Assembly: GCF_033807715.1 (NCBI RefSeq) | Contig: NC_084592.1 | Location: 26,821,501-26,885,500, forward strand | Direction: 5' to 3' | From: Cololabis saira | Lineage: Eukaryota; Chordata; Actinopteri; Beloniformes; Belonidae | Length of the DNA stretch: 64,000 nucleotides | Shown here: positions 45,519 to 56,700 of the stretch, piece after piece | Layout of the letters: each line of letters starts with the position of its first letter | Position numbering within the stretch: position 1 is the first letter of the stretch | Translations under genes and position numbers: made by a program | The notes under the pieces: generated by a model | What the model was told of the DNA's origin: nothing | Database searches by the model: none | Seen by the model: the letters and a program-made list of their open reading frames with translations, nothing else

Positions 45519-47056
45519 ATTGGGGCAAAATAGTATTTAGTCAGGCACCAGTTGTGAAAGTTCTCACACTTAAAAAGATAAGAGAGGCCTGTCATTTTTA
45601 TTACAGGAATGTCTTAACTATGAGACAGAATGAGAAAAAAAAAAATCCAGAAAATCACAGTCTCATTTTTAAAGAATGTATTTGCAAAATATAGAGGAAA
45701 ACAAGTATTTGGTCAATAACAAAAGTTAATCTCAATACTTTGTTATATACCCTTTGTTGTCAATGACAGAGATCAAACGTTTTCTGCAAGTCTTCACAAG
45801 ATTTTCACACTGTTGCTGGTTTTTTGACCCATTCCTCCATGCAGATCTCCTCTAGAGCAGTGATGTTTTGGGGCTGTTGCTAGACAACACAGACTTTCAA
45901 CTCCCTCCAAATGTTTCTTACGAAGCCAGTCCTTCGTTGCCCGGGCGGTGTGTTTGGGATCATTGTCCTGCTGGAAGACCCAGCCACGTTTCATCTTCAA
46001 TGCTCTTGCTGATGGAAGGAGGTTTTGGCTTAAAATCTCACGATACAGGGCCCCATTCATTCTTTCCCTTACACGGATCAGTCGTCCTGGTCCCTTTGCA
46101 AAAAAACATCCCCAACGCATGATGTTTCCACCCCCATGCTTCACAGTAGGTTTGGTGTTCTTTGGATGCAACTCAGCTTTCTTTCTCCTCCAAACACCAC
46201 AAGTTGTGTTTCTACCAAAAATTCTATTTTGGTTTCATCCGACCATATAACATTCTCCCAATCCTCTTCTGCATCATCCAAATGCTCTCTAGCAAACTTC
46301 AGACGGGCCTGGACATGTACTGGCGTAAGCCGGGAGAACGTCTGGCTCTGCAGGATCTGAGTCCCTGGCGGCGTAGTGTGTTACTGATGGTTCCTTTGTT
46401 ACTCTGGTCCCAGCTCTCTGCAGGTCATTCACTAGGTCCCCCGTGTGGTTCTGGGACTTTTACTCACCGTTCTTGTGATCATTTTTACCCCACGGGAAGA
46501 GATCTTGCGTGGAGCCCCAGATCCAGGGAGATTATCAGTGTCTGGTATGTCTTCCATTTTCTAATAATTGACCCACAGTTGATTTCTTCACACCGAGCTG
46601 CTTACCTATTGCAGATTCAGTCTTCCCAGCCTGGTGCAGGTCTACAATTTAGTTTCTCACGTCCTTTCACAGCTCTTTGGTCTGGGCCATAGTGGAGTTT
46701 GGAGTGTGACTGTTTGAGGTTGTGGACAGGTGTCTTTAATACTGATAACGAGTTAAAACAGGTGCTGTTAATACAGGTAACGAGTGGAGGACAGAGGAGC
46801 CTCTTAAAGAAGAAGTTACAGGTCTGTGAAAGCTAGAAATCTTACTTGTTTGTGAGCAAATACTTATTTTACAGAGGAATGTACTAATTAATTCTGTAAA
46901 AATCCTACAATGTGATTTCCTGGATTCTTTCCCCTCCATTGTGTCTCTCATAGTTGAAGTGTACCTATGATGAAAAATACAGACCTCATCTTTTTAACTG
47001 GGATAACTTTTGGTGGCACAATTGGTGGCTGACTAAATTCCTTTTTGCTCCAACTG
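45519..47056 (-). mobile_element. nearly full-length Tc1-like transposon, inactive
   Basis: About 1.54 kb, the usual Tc1 size. The ends are inverted repeats of roughly 200 bases: TTGGGGCAAAATAGTATTTAG at the left and CTAAATTCCTTTTTGCTCCAA at the right. They carry the internal CTATGAGA/TCTCATAG pieces. The right end is followed by TA. The transposase is on the minus strand. The frame 45794-46171 holds [28 protein letters not shown] and [10 protein letters not shown], the second-aspartate region of the DDE domain. Frameshifts and deletions break the gene. Confidence 0.88.
45794..46171 (-). pseudogene. Tc1-like transposase fragment
   Basis: This 125-residue open piece covers the middle to late catalytic domain ([12 protein letters not shown]...[10 protein letters not shown]...DWLRKK). 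It loses the frame before the last catalytic acid: the expected WP-QSPDLNPIE region is replaced by unrelated residues. The N-terminal DNA-binding part is encoded upstream in other frames. Confidence 0.8.
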
Positions 47057-47084
47057 TATATAGATATATAGCTATAGACAGGGG

Positions 47085-47430
47085 TGAAAATCCCGGGGGG
47101 GACAGGGGGGACAAGTCCCCCCCATTAGTAAAGCTGTCCCCCCCTAGAATAATTTGAGACAGAATTAATAATTTTGGAACAATGCAGTAGTATTTAGTAG
47201 TGATGCACCAAAATGAAAATTTGTGGCCGAAACCGAAATCGAAAATAATAATAAACAGTAAAATCCCATTACACTTAAAACAAGAGTCATCACCAGAAAA
47301 ATAACTTGTTATTTGACAATTTTCACCTGTTTCAAGTAAATTTTCACTTGAAATAAGTAGAAAAATCTGCCAGTGGAACAAGATTGATCTTATCAGCAAA
47401 ACAATCTTGTTCCACTGGCAGATTTTTTCC
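47085..47430. repeat. fragments of the G-rich TIR element and palindromic MITE
   Basis: 47085-47150 shows paired GGGGGGGACAGGGGGGACAA and TCCCCCCC blocks like the 31636 element. 47262-47430 repeats the palindromic MITE landmarks (GAGTCATCACCAGAAAAATA, AAAAATCTGCCAGTGGAACA and its complement). This is the same pairing as at 31636-32395, so the two units probably travel together. Confidence 0.65.
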
Positions 47431-47475
47431 GCGTTTCCAGAAATGGCCGGAAGATGGCAGTGCCGTCGAGTCTTA

Positions 47476-47585
47476 AGGCTGATTTATGGTTCCGCGTTAC
47501 ACTAACGCAGACCCTACGCCGTAGGGTCTACGCGGCGACGCGCACCGTCTCTGCGTCGATTTAACGCAGTACCATAAATCAGGCT
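47476..47585. mobile_element. 110-bp TTA-type MITE
   Basis: It starts AGGCTGATTTATGGTTCCGC, ends ACCATAAATCAGGCT, and is flanked by TTA at 47473-47475 and 47586-47588. The centre TACGCCGTAGGGTCTACGCGGCGACGCG is self-complementary in part. It is the compact member of the family described at 24436. Confidence 0.85.
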
Positions 47586-47589
47586 TTAG

Positions 47590-49178
47590 CCGGTCGGTGC
47601 GCTGCGCCCTGAAGCCGCTCTCTCCTCCTCCAGACTGCAGCTCTGCGCGCCTGGAGTCGTCGTGGGGAGTCACTGCTCTGAAGTCAGTCCAGACCAGACC
47701 TATGATTTCCTACAGCGAGGCTCCACTAGGCGTTATCCGACTTAAAAATCAACCGAGACCCCCGTCTGCCGCAGGGTTCCCCTCAGATACATCCCCAAAT
47801 CCTACTGAGCACCTCATCCTGAATAACAAAACCAACAAACCGCAGCAGCAACTTGGAGGATGATTTTGTTGTGCTACGTGCAGCATGTTTATTAAGTTGA
47901 GATTGCTCGGATTCCGTATGAAGAGCTGAGGGCAGCGCTGGGCCGGAGCTACATACACATTATTGTTTGCTGAAACGACCTTGGGTGATATATTTCTTTC
48001 TTTCCTTTTTTACGGCCGGATCTTTCTTATTTTTTCTGGAATGAAGAGAAAATGGACAACAATTCCTTACTCTCTCAAAAGTATGTACACCTCTACTGTT
48101 TCACATTTTCTTCTGGTGCTTTCCTCTATTTTCTTTTTTTGTGTGTCATATTTGCTCATATCCTCCCAGCACTGTTGTTTACAGAAGTCAGCCTGCAGGT
48201 TTAAATCCAAAAAGCAATGTGTCTGACCTCATCTTGCTGCTGCTGCTTCCACTATTTGACACAATCTAACATTTACACACGTTTGCAGCCATTTAAGCTT
48301 ATTATCACAGTGCCAGCTGTGGCAGAGGATTTTGTGTCAGGGTCCAGACTCTTGTGTTTTCAGTCTGTCTCTCCAAATGTTGTTTTACTATCAGGGAGAC
48401 TCCCCTCTCTGCATAAATCATTAATGGCCTGCATGTTGTGTGCACCACAGCACTATGCTTTCTGAATGAACCACATGTTTGCTGTGCACCAAACGCCCTC
48501 CGTCTGAGGAAAGGAGCCGTCACAGTGAATCAGGCTGCTCGGTTAGTGGAACAGATGGGAGACGCAGACAGGCTTACAAGGCAGCGACATCAGTCCGCTC
48601 AAGCTCAAGGCACACGCCCCTGTGTCATGTCAGACAAAATAAGGCGAGGGACTGAGTCATAAAACACTTTGGGGCAGAAGTGGAAGGGAGGAGGAGCTGA
48701 GTATATTTTAAAATGACCTTCCGAGTGTGAGGTGAGCCTCGGGGGCCTTGACCTCGGGCCACAGTCAATGCAGCCACAGTGTAAAAAAATTGTTAAAATT
48801 CTCTCCGTGTTCTCTGAAGAAGAAAAATAAATATGACTGAAATCGTTCCTGTTCCTTATTTCACTTTCTCTCCGTCTCTCTGCAGTTGAGGAAGGGATGA
48901 GTTCTTCTCGCCAAAGGAGCCGGACTGGGATGGACTTCTTAACCCGTGGCCCCTCAGCATCCTCTAAATCATTGCGCTCCAGTGTGTAATACTCAAGGAT
49001 TATCACACATGTTGGCCTGCAGACATGGATGAGAGTGGAAGTGGAAGACAGTTGCTCAAGTCGTGATAACTAGAGTTCAAATGAAAATGTTGATGCGTAC
49101 TCTGAAAATCTGACCAGACTCATCGCGTCAACATACAAATCACACCTTCAAGTGAATCAATGCTACACCCTTCAGAGT
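47590..49178. other. C2orf88 upstream region, probable 5' UTR exon near 48886-49178
   Basis: A splice-acceptor-like tract CTCCGTCTCTCTGCAG ends at 48885, so a 5' UTR part may run from 48886 into the coding exon. 47590-47860 is GC-richer than its surroundings. I could not define a promoter or first exon. Confidence 0.35.
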
Positions 49179-49454
49179 ATGGGGTGTGTCAAATCCAAAA
49201 AAAGCGAGCTTGCTTCCCAAAATGCCAACTCAGCCGAGAAGACAGATGGCAAAGGCAAGGGGCCGAGGGGTGAGAACGCCTACTTGGTCCACTCGGAGAT
49301 GGACTCGGTGGAGAACTCCCCTCAGGTCAACCCGGTGCTCCTGGATTACGCCCAGAGGCTCTCAGAGGAGATCGTGGCCCGGGCCGTGCAGCAGTGGGTG
49401 GAGGTGGACAGTCGCTATAGCGACATCCCCTACATTGAATGTGACGTGCCATGA
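49179..49454 (+). CDS. c2orf88: small membrane A-kinase anchor protein (smAKAP, C2orf88 orthologue)
   Basis: The product has 91 residues in a single coding exon, close to the roughly 95 of the human protein. The start MGCVKSKK gives Gly2 for N-myristoylation and Cys3 for palmitoylation, which hold the protein at the plasma membrane. The amphipathic helix VLLDYAQRLSEEIVARAVQQ is the binding site for type I PKA regulatory subunits, and the end DIPYIECDVP matches the DIPYIES tail of the mammalian protein. I start at 49179 rather than the in-frame ATG 27 bases upstream because only the MGC start allows lipidation. Its location between mstn and hibch, divergent from mstn, fits synteny. The middle region is variable, as expected. 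Confidence 0.93.
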   Translation: MGCVKSKKSELASQNANSAEKTDGKGKGPRGENAYLVHSEMDSVENSPQVNPVLLDYAQRLSEEIVARAVQQWVEVDSRYSDIPYIECDVP

Positions 49455-50267
49455 CATACGAACCAGAATGTCATGGGGCAAAGCTGGAGACTGTTGGACA
49501 TCAACACCTGAGGGTCTACATGTGTGAGACAAAAGCCAGCAGTGTCATTCAGAATGAATCACTCAAGTGTCTGTCTGCCCTGCGCAGGAATGACAATGAG
49601 CTGTCACTAATTCAGTTTTGACCTACTTTTGGATTGGATTATACTTGGATTGAGCCTAAAACCCTCCTCCAAACTGTCCTAAGCGCTCTGATTCCATCTA
49701 CGTCTCTGTGATTATCAGTATCAGCCAAGCAGAGCGTCTTCAGTCGGATATCATCATCATCCTGGTCCATGTTTGTGCCCTCTCAGAAGGTGCTAGATCT
49801 CAGTGACTCGATCCATAATGCAAATAAAAACAAAAAAAGGAAATCCTTTCTGATATTGGCCAGAATCATGATGTCCCTCGTCAGCGAAAGTCTATCCTTC
49901 CTCTGTTGTTTGACCCCAGGCCAGGTTTTTCTCCTCTTACAGGGAAAGTTATTAATACCGGTAAATCTTCTCATATGCTAAAAAATTTGTAGCTTTAAAA
50001 TCGTACTTGGTATCACCACTTCAGAAACAAACCCATCTGTTGGATTCCTCGTCTGACAAAAAACTCTTAACGGCTTCTCTGGAGATCTTGTTGCAGAGCC
50101 TCCATGGACATCAACTCAGCTCTGTGTTTCACTGCCATCATCTCGCCCCGTCATCGAAATTTTGTGCATAAATGATGTGAATCCTGTCTTTGGGTGAAAA
50201 TGTGTCTATACACAAGGAACAGTGCGGGAACTTTGACAAGACTTGGCTCACTGTTCCCTTAACCCCA

Positions 50268-50273
50268 AATAAA
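50268..50273 (+). terminator. c2orf88: candidate C2orf88 polyadenylation signal AATAAA
   Basis: AATAAA in CCCCAAATAAAGCAGG lies about 815 bases after the stop. It is a good match for the end of a single-exon 3' UTR. No transcript evidence is available. Confidence 0.55.
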
Positions 50274-50279
50274 GCAGGA

Positions 50280-52830
50280 TATTAGGAAAAACGTACACAC
50301 TTTTCAAAGGAATTCATCTCATCAGTGGAGTTGGAAAATGTTGTTGACTCTTGTTTGGTCTTTGCATCATTATAACTTTTAACTAGGGAATATCAGTCCT
50401 ATTGAGGCAAATGGGACCTTGATAAACCTTGAAACCCCTTAAGTTTGAAGTCATTTGATCACCAATTAAATGAATGCAGTATTCCTGGAGGATGGAGGCA
50501 ATTCTGGACCTGGACTTTGGATGGTGTCGATACAGACGGGGCCTCAGAAGAAATACGTGCCAAATTATTTGTGCACAGGCTGTATAATGGGATAAGCCAA
50601 AATGAAAGTCTCACTGCCAACTTAACCTTTAAGAACATTTTTGAGGATGCCTAAACTGCCATACAATTATTTATAGTGATAACAATGTTAAAGAATAATA
50701 AAAAAAAGAAAATTACTGAATAGCAGTGACGATCAGCTGATAAGCCATACAAACGATGTACTTGGGTATTGAAACCACTTGCCTTCTCCCCACGACTCTG
50801 GTAAGAGTTTGTGTTGACGTAAACTTGGCCATTTTCAATAAAATAAATATGCGAGTTAGAATTTTTTGGAAAAGCTAACACAGATGCTACTGCTGTGCTC
50901 TCTGAAAGAGATATCGCGAATAAGGCGACTATTAAAGAGGGTTGTCAGAAGAAACAACCATAAACAGAAAGGCGTGCTGGAAAGTGCACCCAAACCCATG
51001 TAACACGTAAAGCCTGATGTGCACTGACCTGTGTGGACAGATGAATCTCTCGGGGCGTTTCCAAACACATGGTGAAAGAACGACTGAGCTGATACAGATA
51101 CACCAAGTGAAGCCAGCCTCACTGCTTAAAACCACTATTGCATGATTTTATTATACTTGTTTTGTTTATCTTATGGTTATTAAAAAAGGAAAAAAAAACT
51201 CAAACTGGGTGATTGCAATCTGTTCTTTTGGGTTCAAATGAAAATATATTGTCATAATGGTCTGAGGCAGCAGCATCTCAAGTCTGTCCCCAATGAGCAA
51301 ATTTTAATTTTTGACAAACTGTGTTCTGCCCCTTTCTCTGCATCAACACATCTGATTCACCTGAATGGATCTTCAGTAGCTTGTCACCAAGGTCTCCACA
51401 GGTCTGTTGATGACAGTCATTTGAATCTGAGTGTTTTGAATCTGGGAAACATCTTAAACAACTTAAAACATCAAGAACCAGATTTGTGCACCCTGCTTTA
51501 GAAAGTCAGAAAATATACACAGTTTAGAAAAGATTTGATCATGTGAACACTCGTCTTCAGTGAAATGTCTCCTCATGTGATGCTTCCTTTTTGAAATGTG
51601 ATTCATAGTTTAAAAGCTTATACAGTTTAAGGTACATCTGAAGATGTGTGGACAGAGATGGAGATAAGGATTGTGTTAATCCCAATTATCCCAGATAATG
51701 TTATTATCTGGGATTTATTCATCTCATCAGATCACCTGTTATGCAGATGGTTGTAGAGTTTGTTGTAAAGTTTATTCCATTTGTTTCATTCCTAGTGACC
51801 TGTCAAACACCTTAATTACTTTTTGGAAAAATATACCTCAAAATGATCTGATTAGTGTGTTTGCGTTACTTAAACAGCACGTGCTCCTTTTGCAGCAGAG
51901 AAGCATCACATCGTGACATCTGGGACTGCAACAGCCACCATCCCATCCTTTTCTCCACATTTGCTCAAGGAAGTCGTTTTAAAATGGGGTGGTGGCCCAT
52001 TTCAAGCGGTACCACTGGCCTCCAACCAACCCCAAAAGGATCACCAAGAGGATCAGCTGAGTTTAGAAAGAGAAGCACGTACAGGTTTTTAAAAGCTGAT
52101 GGCACCTGCTTCTACCAGGATGTATTTGTTGCCAAGTAAAAGAGGAAACATCTCCAGGAAGCAGCTGTGATCGTCTGTCCTGAAATGACTTAAACTGATA
52201 AACCTTTAAAACTTTCCCGTGATATGATGCTCATTCAACTTGCAAGACTGTAAACTTAAACTGATGCCAATAAATCGGAGTTATGCCTTCCATGAGTGCA
52301 GCGTTTCATTACCAAAGTAACTTGCTGAGCGGGCACACGTACGCGCACGGCGGTGGGGCCGCCAAACAAAGCGGGCGGATCTCCGGCAGGTCAAGAGTTC
52401 AGCGACACGAAGAGCAAACAAAAGGATTTAGAAAAACGAGTGCTGGATTAGTGTTTGTTTGGAGATCCAAGTCGTAAACCTCTACAGCGCAACTGCAATG
52501 CTAAATGACAGAGTTGGACTGTGTTCCCAAGTGTTTCTGGCAGCAGAGCCTCAGACTGAACCTGCTGCTCAAATGAACCTGTAAAGCGTCTACAAAGAAA
52601 CCAGGGCTTCAGTTTTGCATGAAAAAAAAAAGGTTAAAACAATCAAAAAAGGGAAAAAAAAAACAAAACTATTTCATAATAATTGTAGAAATTTCTATAA
52701 GTAACACTTGGAAATAAATATATTTAGTTAGTAGGCTTTAATGTCTGAGCAGCTGCTTGGTGCCTTCAACAAAAGCACTCAGAAAAACACTGAAGTCAAC
52801 ATTTAGTCTTGTTAAACAGAGTCCATTAAA
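50280..52830. other. intergenic between convergent C2orf88 and hibch
   Basis: There are no recognisable genes or repeats. Small ORFs such as 51238-51501 and 51855-52139 show no family features. AATAAA-like hexamers at 50826 and 52269 could be alternative 3' ends. Confidence 0.45.
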
Positions 52831-52832
52831 GA

Positions 52833-52833
<1 letters not shown>

Positions 52834-52890
<57 letters not shown>

Positions 52891-52955
52891 ATTTACAGTA
52901 CAGACCAAACGTTTGGACACACTTCCCCACTTGAATGAGAACAAGGTATGAACAA
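52834..52955. repeat. (TA)n microsatellite plus DNA-transposon terminal fragment
   Basis: About 44 bases of TA are followed by TTTACAGTACAGACCAAACGTTTGGACACAC and CTTGAATGAGAACAAGGT, a terminal-type sequence of a widespread fish Tc1/mariner-class element. The element body is absent. Confidence 0.7.
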
Positions 52956-52971
52956 AAAACTAAACTGTGAT

Positions 52972-52977
52972 TTTATT
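52972..52977 (-). terminator. hibch: candidate hibch polyadenylation signal AATAAA
   Basis: TTTATT on the plus strand is AATAAA on the hibch strand, about 630 bases after the stop codon. Confidence 0.45.
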
Positions 52978-53606
52978 CTCAGTGCTGCTCGAATAAACAG
53001 AACACCTTATCTAAAGAGAAAAAAACTAAAACAAAACTCCACAAACCACATGGAAAAGGGAAAAAAAGATCACACTAAGGAAGGCCAAACACTATTTGTG
53101 TTGAAGGCAGTAACCACATTGTAAAACCATGAATGATACTGATCTGTGTCACATCAATAACACCCACAGAAAATGTGAAAAAGCACTCAATGGTGAGATC
53201 ATCTCCCCTCCCAAGTCTTCCTGTTAATGCGGGACTGCTGCTGATGGCTCCTTGAATTTACATCAGTGATTACAGTACAACGCATGTAGAAAACAATTGT
53301 AGTATCATTTTTGATTTGTAGCTGTGAAATCATCAATTAGACCCATATTTTCCACCAATGTAGAGGAAGAGTCCATCATGTTTTTTTTCTCTAGAGCATC
53401 CTATGATATTCTACCATATTCCATGGTAACAGCACTGACCAAAAACCATTTGGGTTTATGTGTTAGTCAAAAACGAACGGGCTTGCTCCTCACCACAGCA
53501 ATACAGTCCTCAGAAATGGCTGCCCATGAGAGGACAGGAAGCGGCTGTTTACAGAAGGCTCGTGGAATCTACTTGGAGGTGGGAAACAGCTGCTGGCTGA
53601 CAAACA

Positions 53607-53722
53607 TCACAAAGTCAGGTCCTTCTCTCCCAGAGGGGAAAAACACTCGTCTATACTCTTGTCAGACACCTCCTCCAGTTTTGATGGGTTCCACTTGGGG
53701 TTCTGGTCTTTGTCAACCAGCA
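53607..53722 (-). CDS. hibch: hibch last coding exon
   Basis: After acceptor TTCCAG the translation is [19 protein letters not shown], then [11 protein letters not shown] and TGA at 53609-53607. It aligns with VLIDKDQSPKWKPADLKEV and the SLGSSDLKF end of the human enzyme. Confidence 0.94.
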
Positions 53723-56700
53723 CTGGAAGCGGACAAAGAAAAAAGAAAAATTGCAACCTTCAGCGGGAGTTGAGAGAAAGGCTAAGTGATAATCCTTTAA
53801 ATCCAGGCAGGATTTATCTTTATTTATTTATCTTTTTTTTTGATCCATTGATAACAATAACAGTTCATATGTATCGGTAGTGTATCTTAGCTGCATTTTC
53901 CTCCCCCCACCCCCCCCTGTTTTCTAGCTCACTGTCAAATCCATTTAAAGCACTTGTATCACAACTTACCAGCTCGTACGCCCTCGTAGAAATCACAGCC
54001 TCTCTGAAACAACAAAAAGAACTAGATGATGCCCCTTTCCATTATACTCCAACATACAGCATCAATTAAACAAGCTACCCTACAAGTGTTCACAACTACT
54101 AATTACATGTTGAAATGAGAACTACATTTCAAATTTGAGTCGGTAAAAAATATGGAACAAGATTTTAACAAGTAACCCTCGGTAATTTCATGAAAAATGT
54201 GATCCAAATGTAGCTGATGAACACCAATTGTTGGTGGTTACCATGCAGGCCTGGCTGAGTCGGTACTCCATCACCAACACGTCCTGCAGGCTCAGGGACG
54301 CACCTGCCTGCAGCTGCTTGTAGGTGATCTTCAGGGACGTGGGAGACATTTTAGACAAGATCTAGAGGAAGAGAAACAAAAGATTTCTTTTTTCTTAAAT
54401 TTAATTTCACTCTACTTTTTTCAAATCAGCTCATCTTTCAAGCTAGAGGATGGCAGCGAATTGCTTAGTTTGCTTGATGATAGATTTAATTTCATAACTA
54501 ATGGGAGAAAAGCAGAGCATTGTGCAAATGAAGACATTGATTTTGAGGAAGAGCGGTGTAGAGTAACTGAGGAAGTGGGTTCTTATTAATATTTAATGAC
54601 TTGGCAAAGGAAAGAAAGACAATAACGGCTCAATTTCATGTTGTTATGGTTTGAAAAGATGCTGAAAAACAAAGCCTATCAATACATTGGAGGTGCCAGT
54701 AACAGCAGAGTAGTTACTCCACATCACTGATTTATAAAAAGAAAGAAAAAAAAGTGTGGGTGAAGAAAAATCTTACAATCATGGGTATGAGTGCTGTTTC
54801 ATAATTATCCAACTTGTTTTGCAGGTTATTGTCTCACTACTCTACATGGGCAACCGGATACTTCAGAGGGTTTGCTGTTAAGCCGGAGAAACTGTTTGGG
54901 AAAGAGCTGGCAGCTTCAAATCAACACAATCAAACAATTAGTTAAACGAAGCACTAAAAGCACGATGAGTCGGTGAAGACGAGGAAGAAGAGCACGCGGA
55001 CTGTCAGTGAGATGGTAACTGAGCTCAACATTTGTATTTTGTCCAGAAAACATCTTAGATACGGATTCTCTTGTGAAGGGGATTTTGCAAATCCTGAGAA
55101 AGCATCTTGATGTGAAATGGGATGGAAACATTGAGACAGAGTTTGTAATAACTGAGATAGAGCTGACAAATGTCATCACTGTGGTTTGTTAAAAGCTTTG
55201 AAACCCCTCAGCAGGGAGTCTGAGACTAACCCTGTTAAGTCCCTCCGCCAAGGTTACTAATAATTACTAACATGTACTCCCAAAGCCAGACACCATTCCA
55301 GTGAACTATATCCCTATTCATACATCAAACACATAAGATTAATGGCTCCATCACTCAGTGTCTGTCAGATATAGTGGTTTCATGTACTTTTTGCCTGTTA
55401 AAAATGATGAAGATAGCCCCGGTGAAAGTACTATCGACCGTCTACGATACGCTGGACGCTACATCAAGTGAGTCGCCGTTCACTCACAACAACTTGTGAT
55501 ATTGCGATAACAATTCCTATGAAAAGTCAAGAGAGAAAAGGTTTCAGATGAAAGTATTACAGTTCAATATACTGCAGGCTGTCAAACAGTACGTTTTATA
55601 CGCATGAGCATTTATTTGCACCACTGTTCCTGTGTAGTTATTAACTTGAAAGAAAGTATAATATTTACTTTAGCTGATGACGTTTTTACTGCGACTGCTG
55701 TTTGACAGATGAGAGGCCACAACGCTACATAAGACGAGTCCTTGGAGTTCAGAGTTAATTTTCTCATAGCAACATAGTCATTTATGGTGAAAAAAGACAT
55801 TTAATAATAATAATAATAATAATAATAAGATATCAAGCTAACAAGCACAGTCGAAAATATTCATACGTAGGCTATATGACCTTGAAGTCTTCATCACAAT
55901 TCCTCTAAGTCATTTGGCTTAAAGGCTCTACAAAAACAACAGGGTGCTGCAGCTAATCCATGACGGTAAAACCCAGGAGTTGTAAACTTAAACAACGCTG
56001 TTATGCATTTGTTTAGTAATATAATCTCCTGGAATCTATCTGGACAAGAAGCCAAACTAACCCACAGTCACACCGTGTGTCTGTCCATTAACTGCTAACG
56101 CTACAGCCTAAATATGTTATTACGTCGAACTTTGTCAGATTCCCATACAGAAATAATAAGGAAAACTGTTTATTCAAAGATGAAATCAACATGCCATTGC
56201 TGTGTTATGAATATGAAACATTTTGTCTACACATAGGGCCCGATTTACTAAAGGTTTGCGTGTGTTAAAACGTGTGCAAACTTGACAGCACCCGCAAACC
56301 AAAGTGCCAGCTGATCTACTAACGACGGGCAAAGACGACTGCGTCTCTGAAATGCGCAAAATTGCACACGCAATTCAGTTAGTACTTTTGCCCTGATGAA
56401 TAATCAATATGGGGCGTACCCGGCAGAAATCCTAAATACAGGGAGGGGAAGATGCAAATTGCTCCATTTACCACGCGCAATGAGATTTACCAAGCCTGAA
56501 AGTAATTGCGCGTATTGTGATTGCGTCTGTATTTAATACGTTTGAAAGGAAGGTGCTAATCTGCTGCTGCCGTTATTGTGGCAAGGAGGCGACATCCAAA
56601 ATCAAAGAATACGCAGAGAGAGAGTCTTTATTCTGCTGCATGCTATTTTAAAAATGGTTGCACAAGTTTTATTAAAGGCCACTTTTTCTTTAGTTCTTCG

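Noticed and set aside
46162..46692. 176-codon plus-strand ORF
   Set aside because: It is the antisense of the Tc1-like transposase region and has no family resemblance of its own.
51238..52139. Possible extra gene between C2orf88 and hibch
   Set aside because: Only short ORFs (about 90 codons) with no domain, no conserved neighbour in the human locus, and no splice-site logic.
53324..53773. 149-codon plus-strand ORF
   Set aside because: It overlaps the last hibch exon in antisense; the minus-strand hibch reading is clearly the real one.
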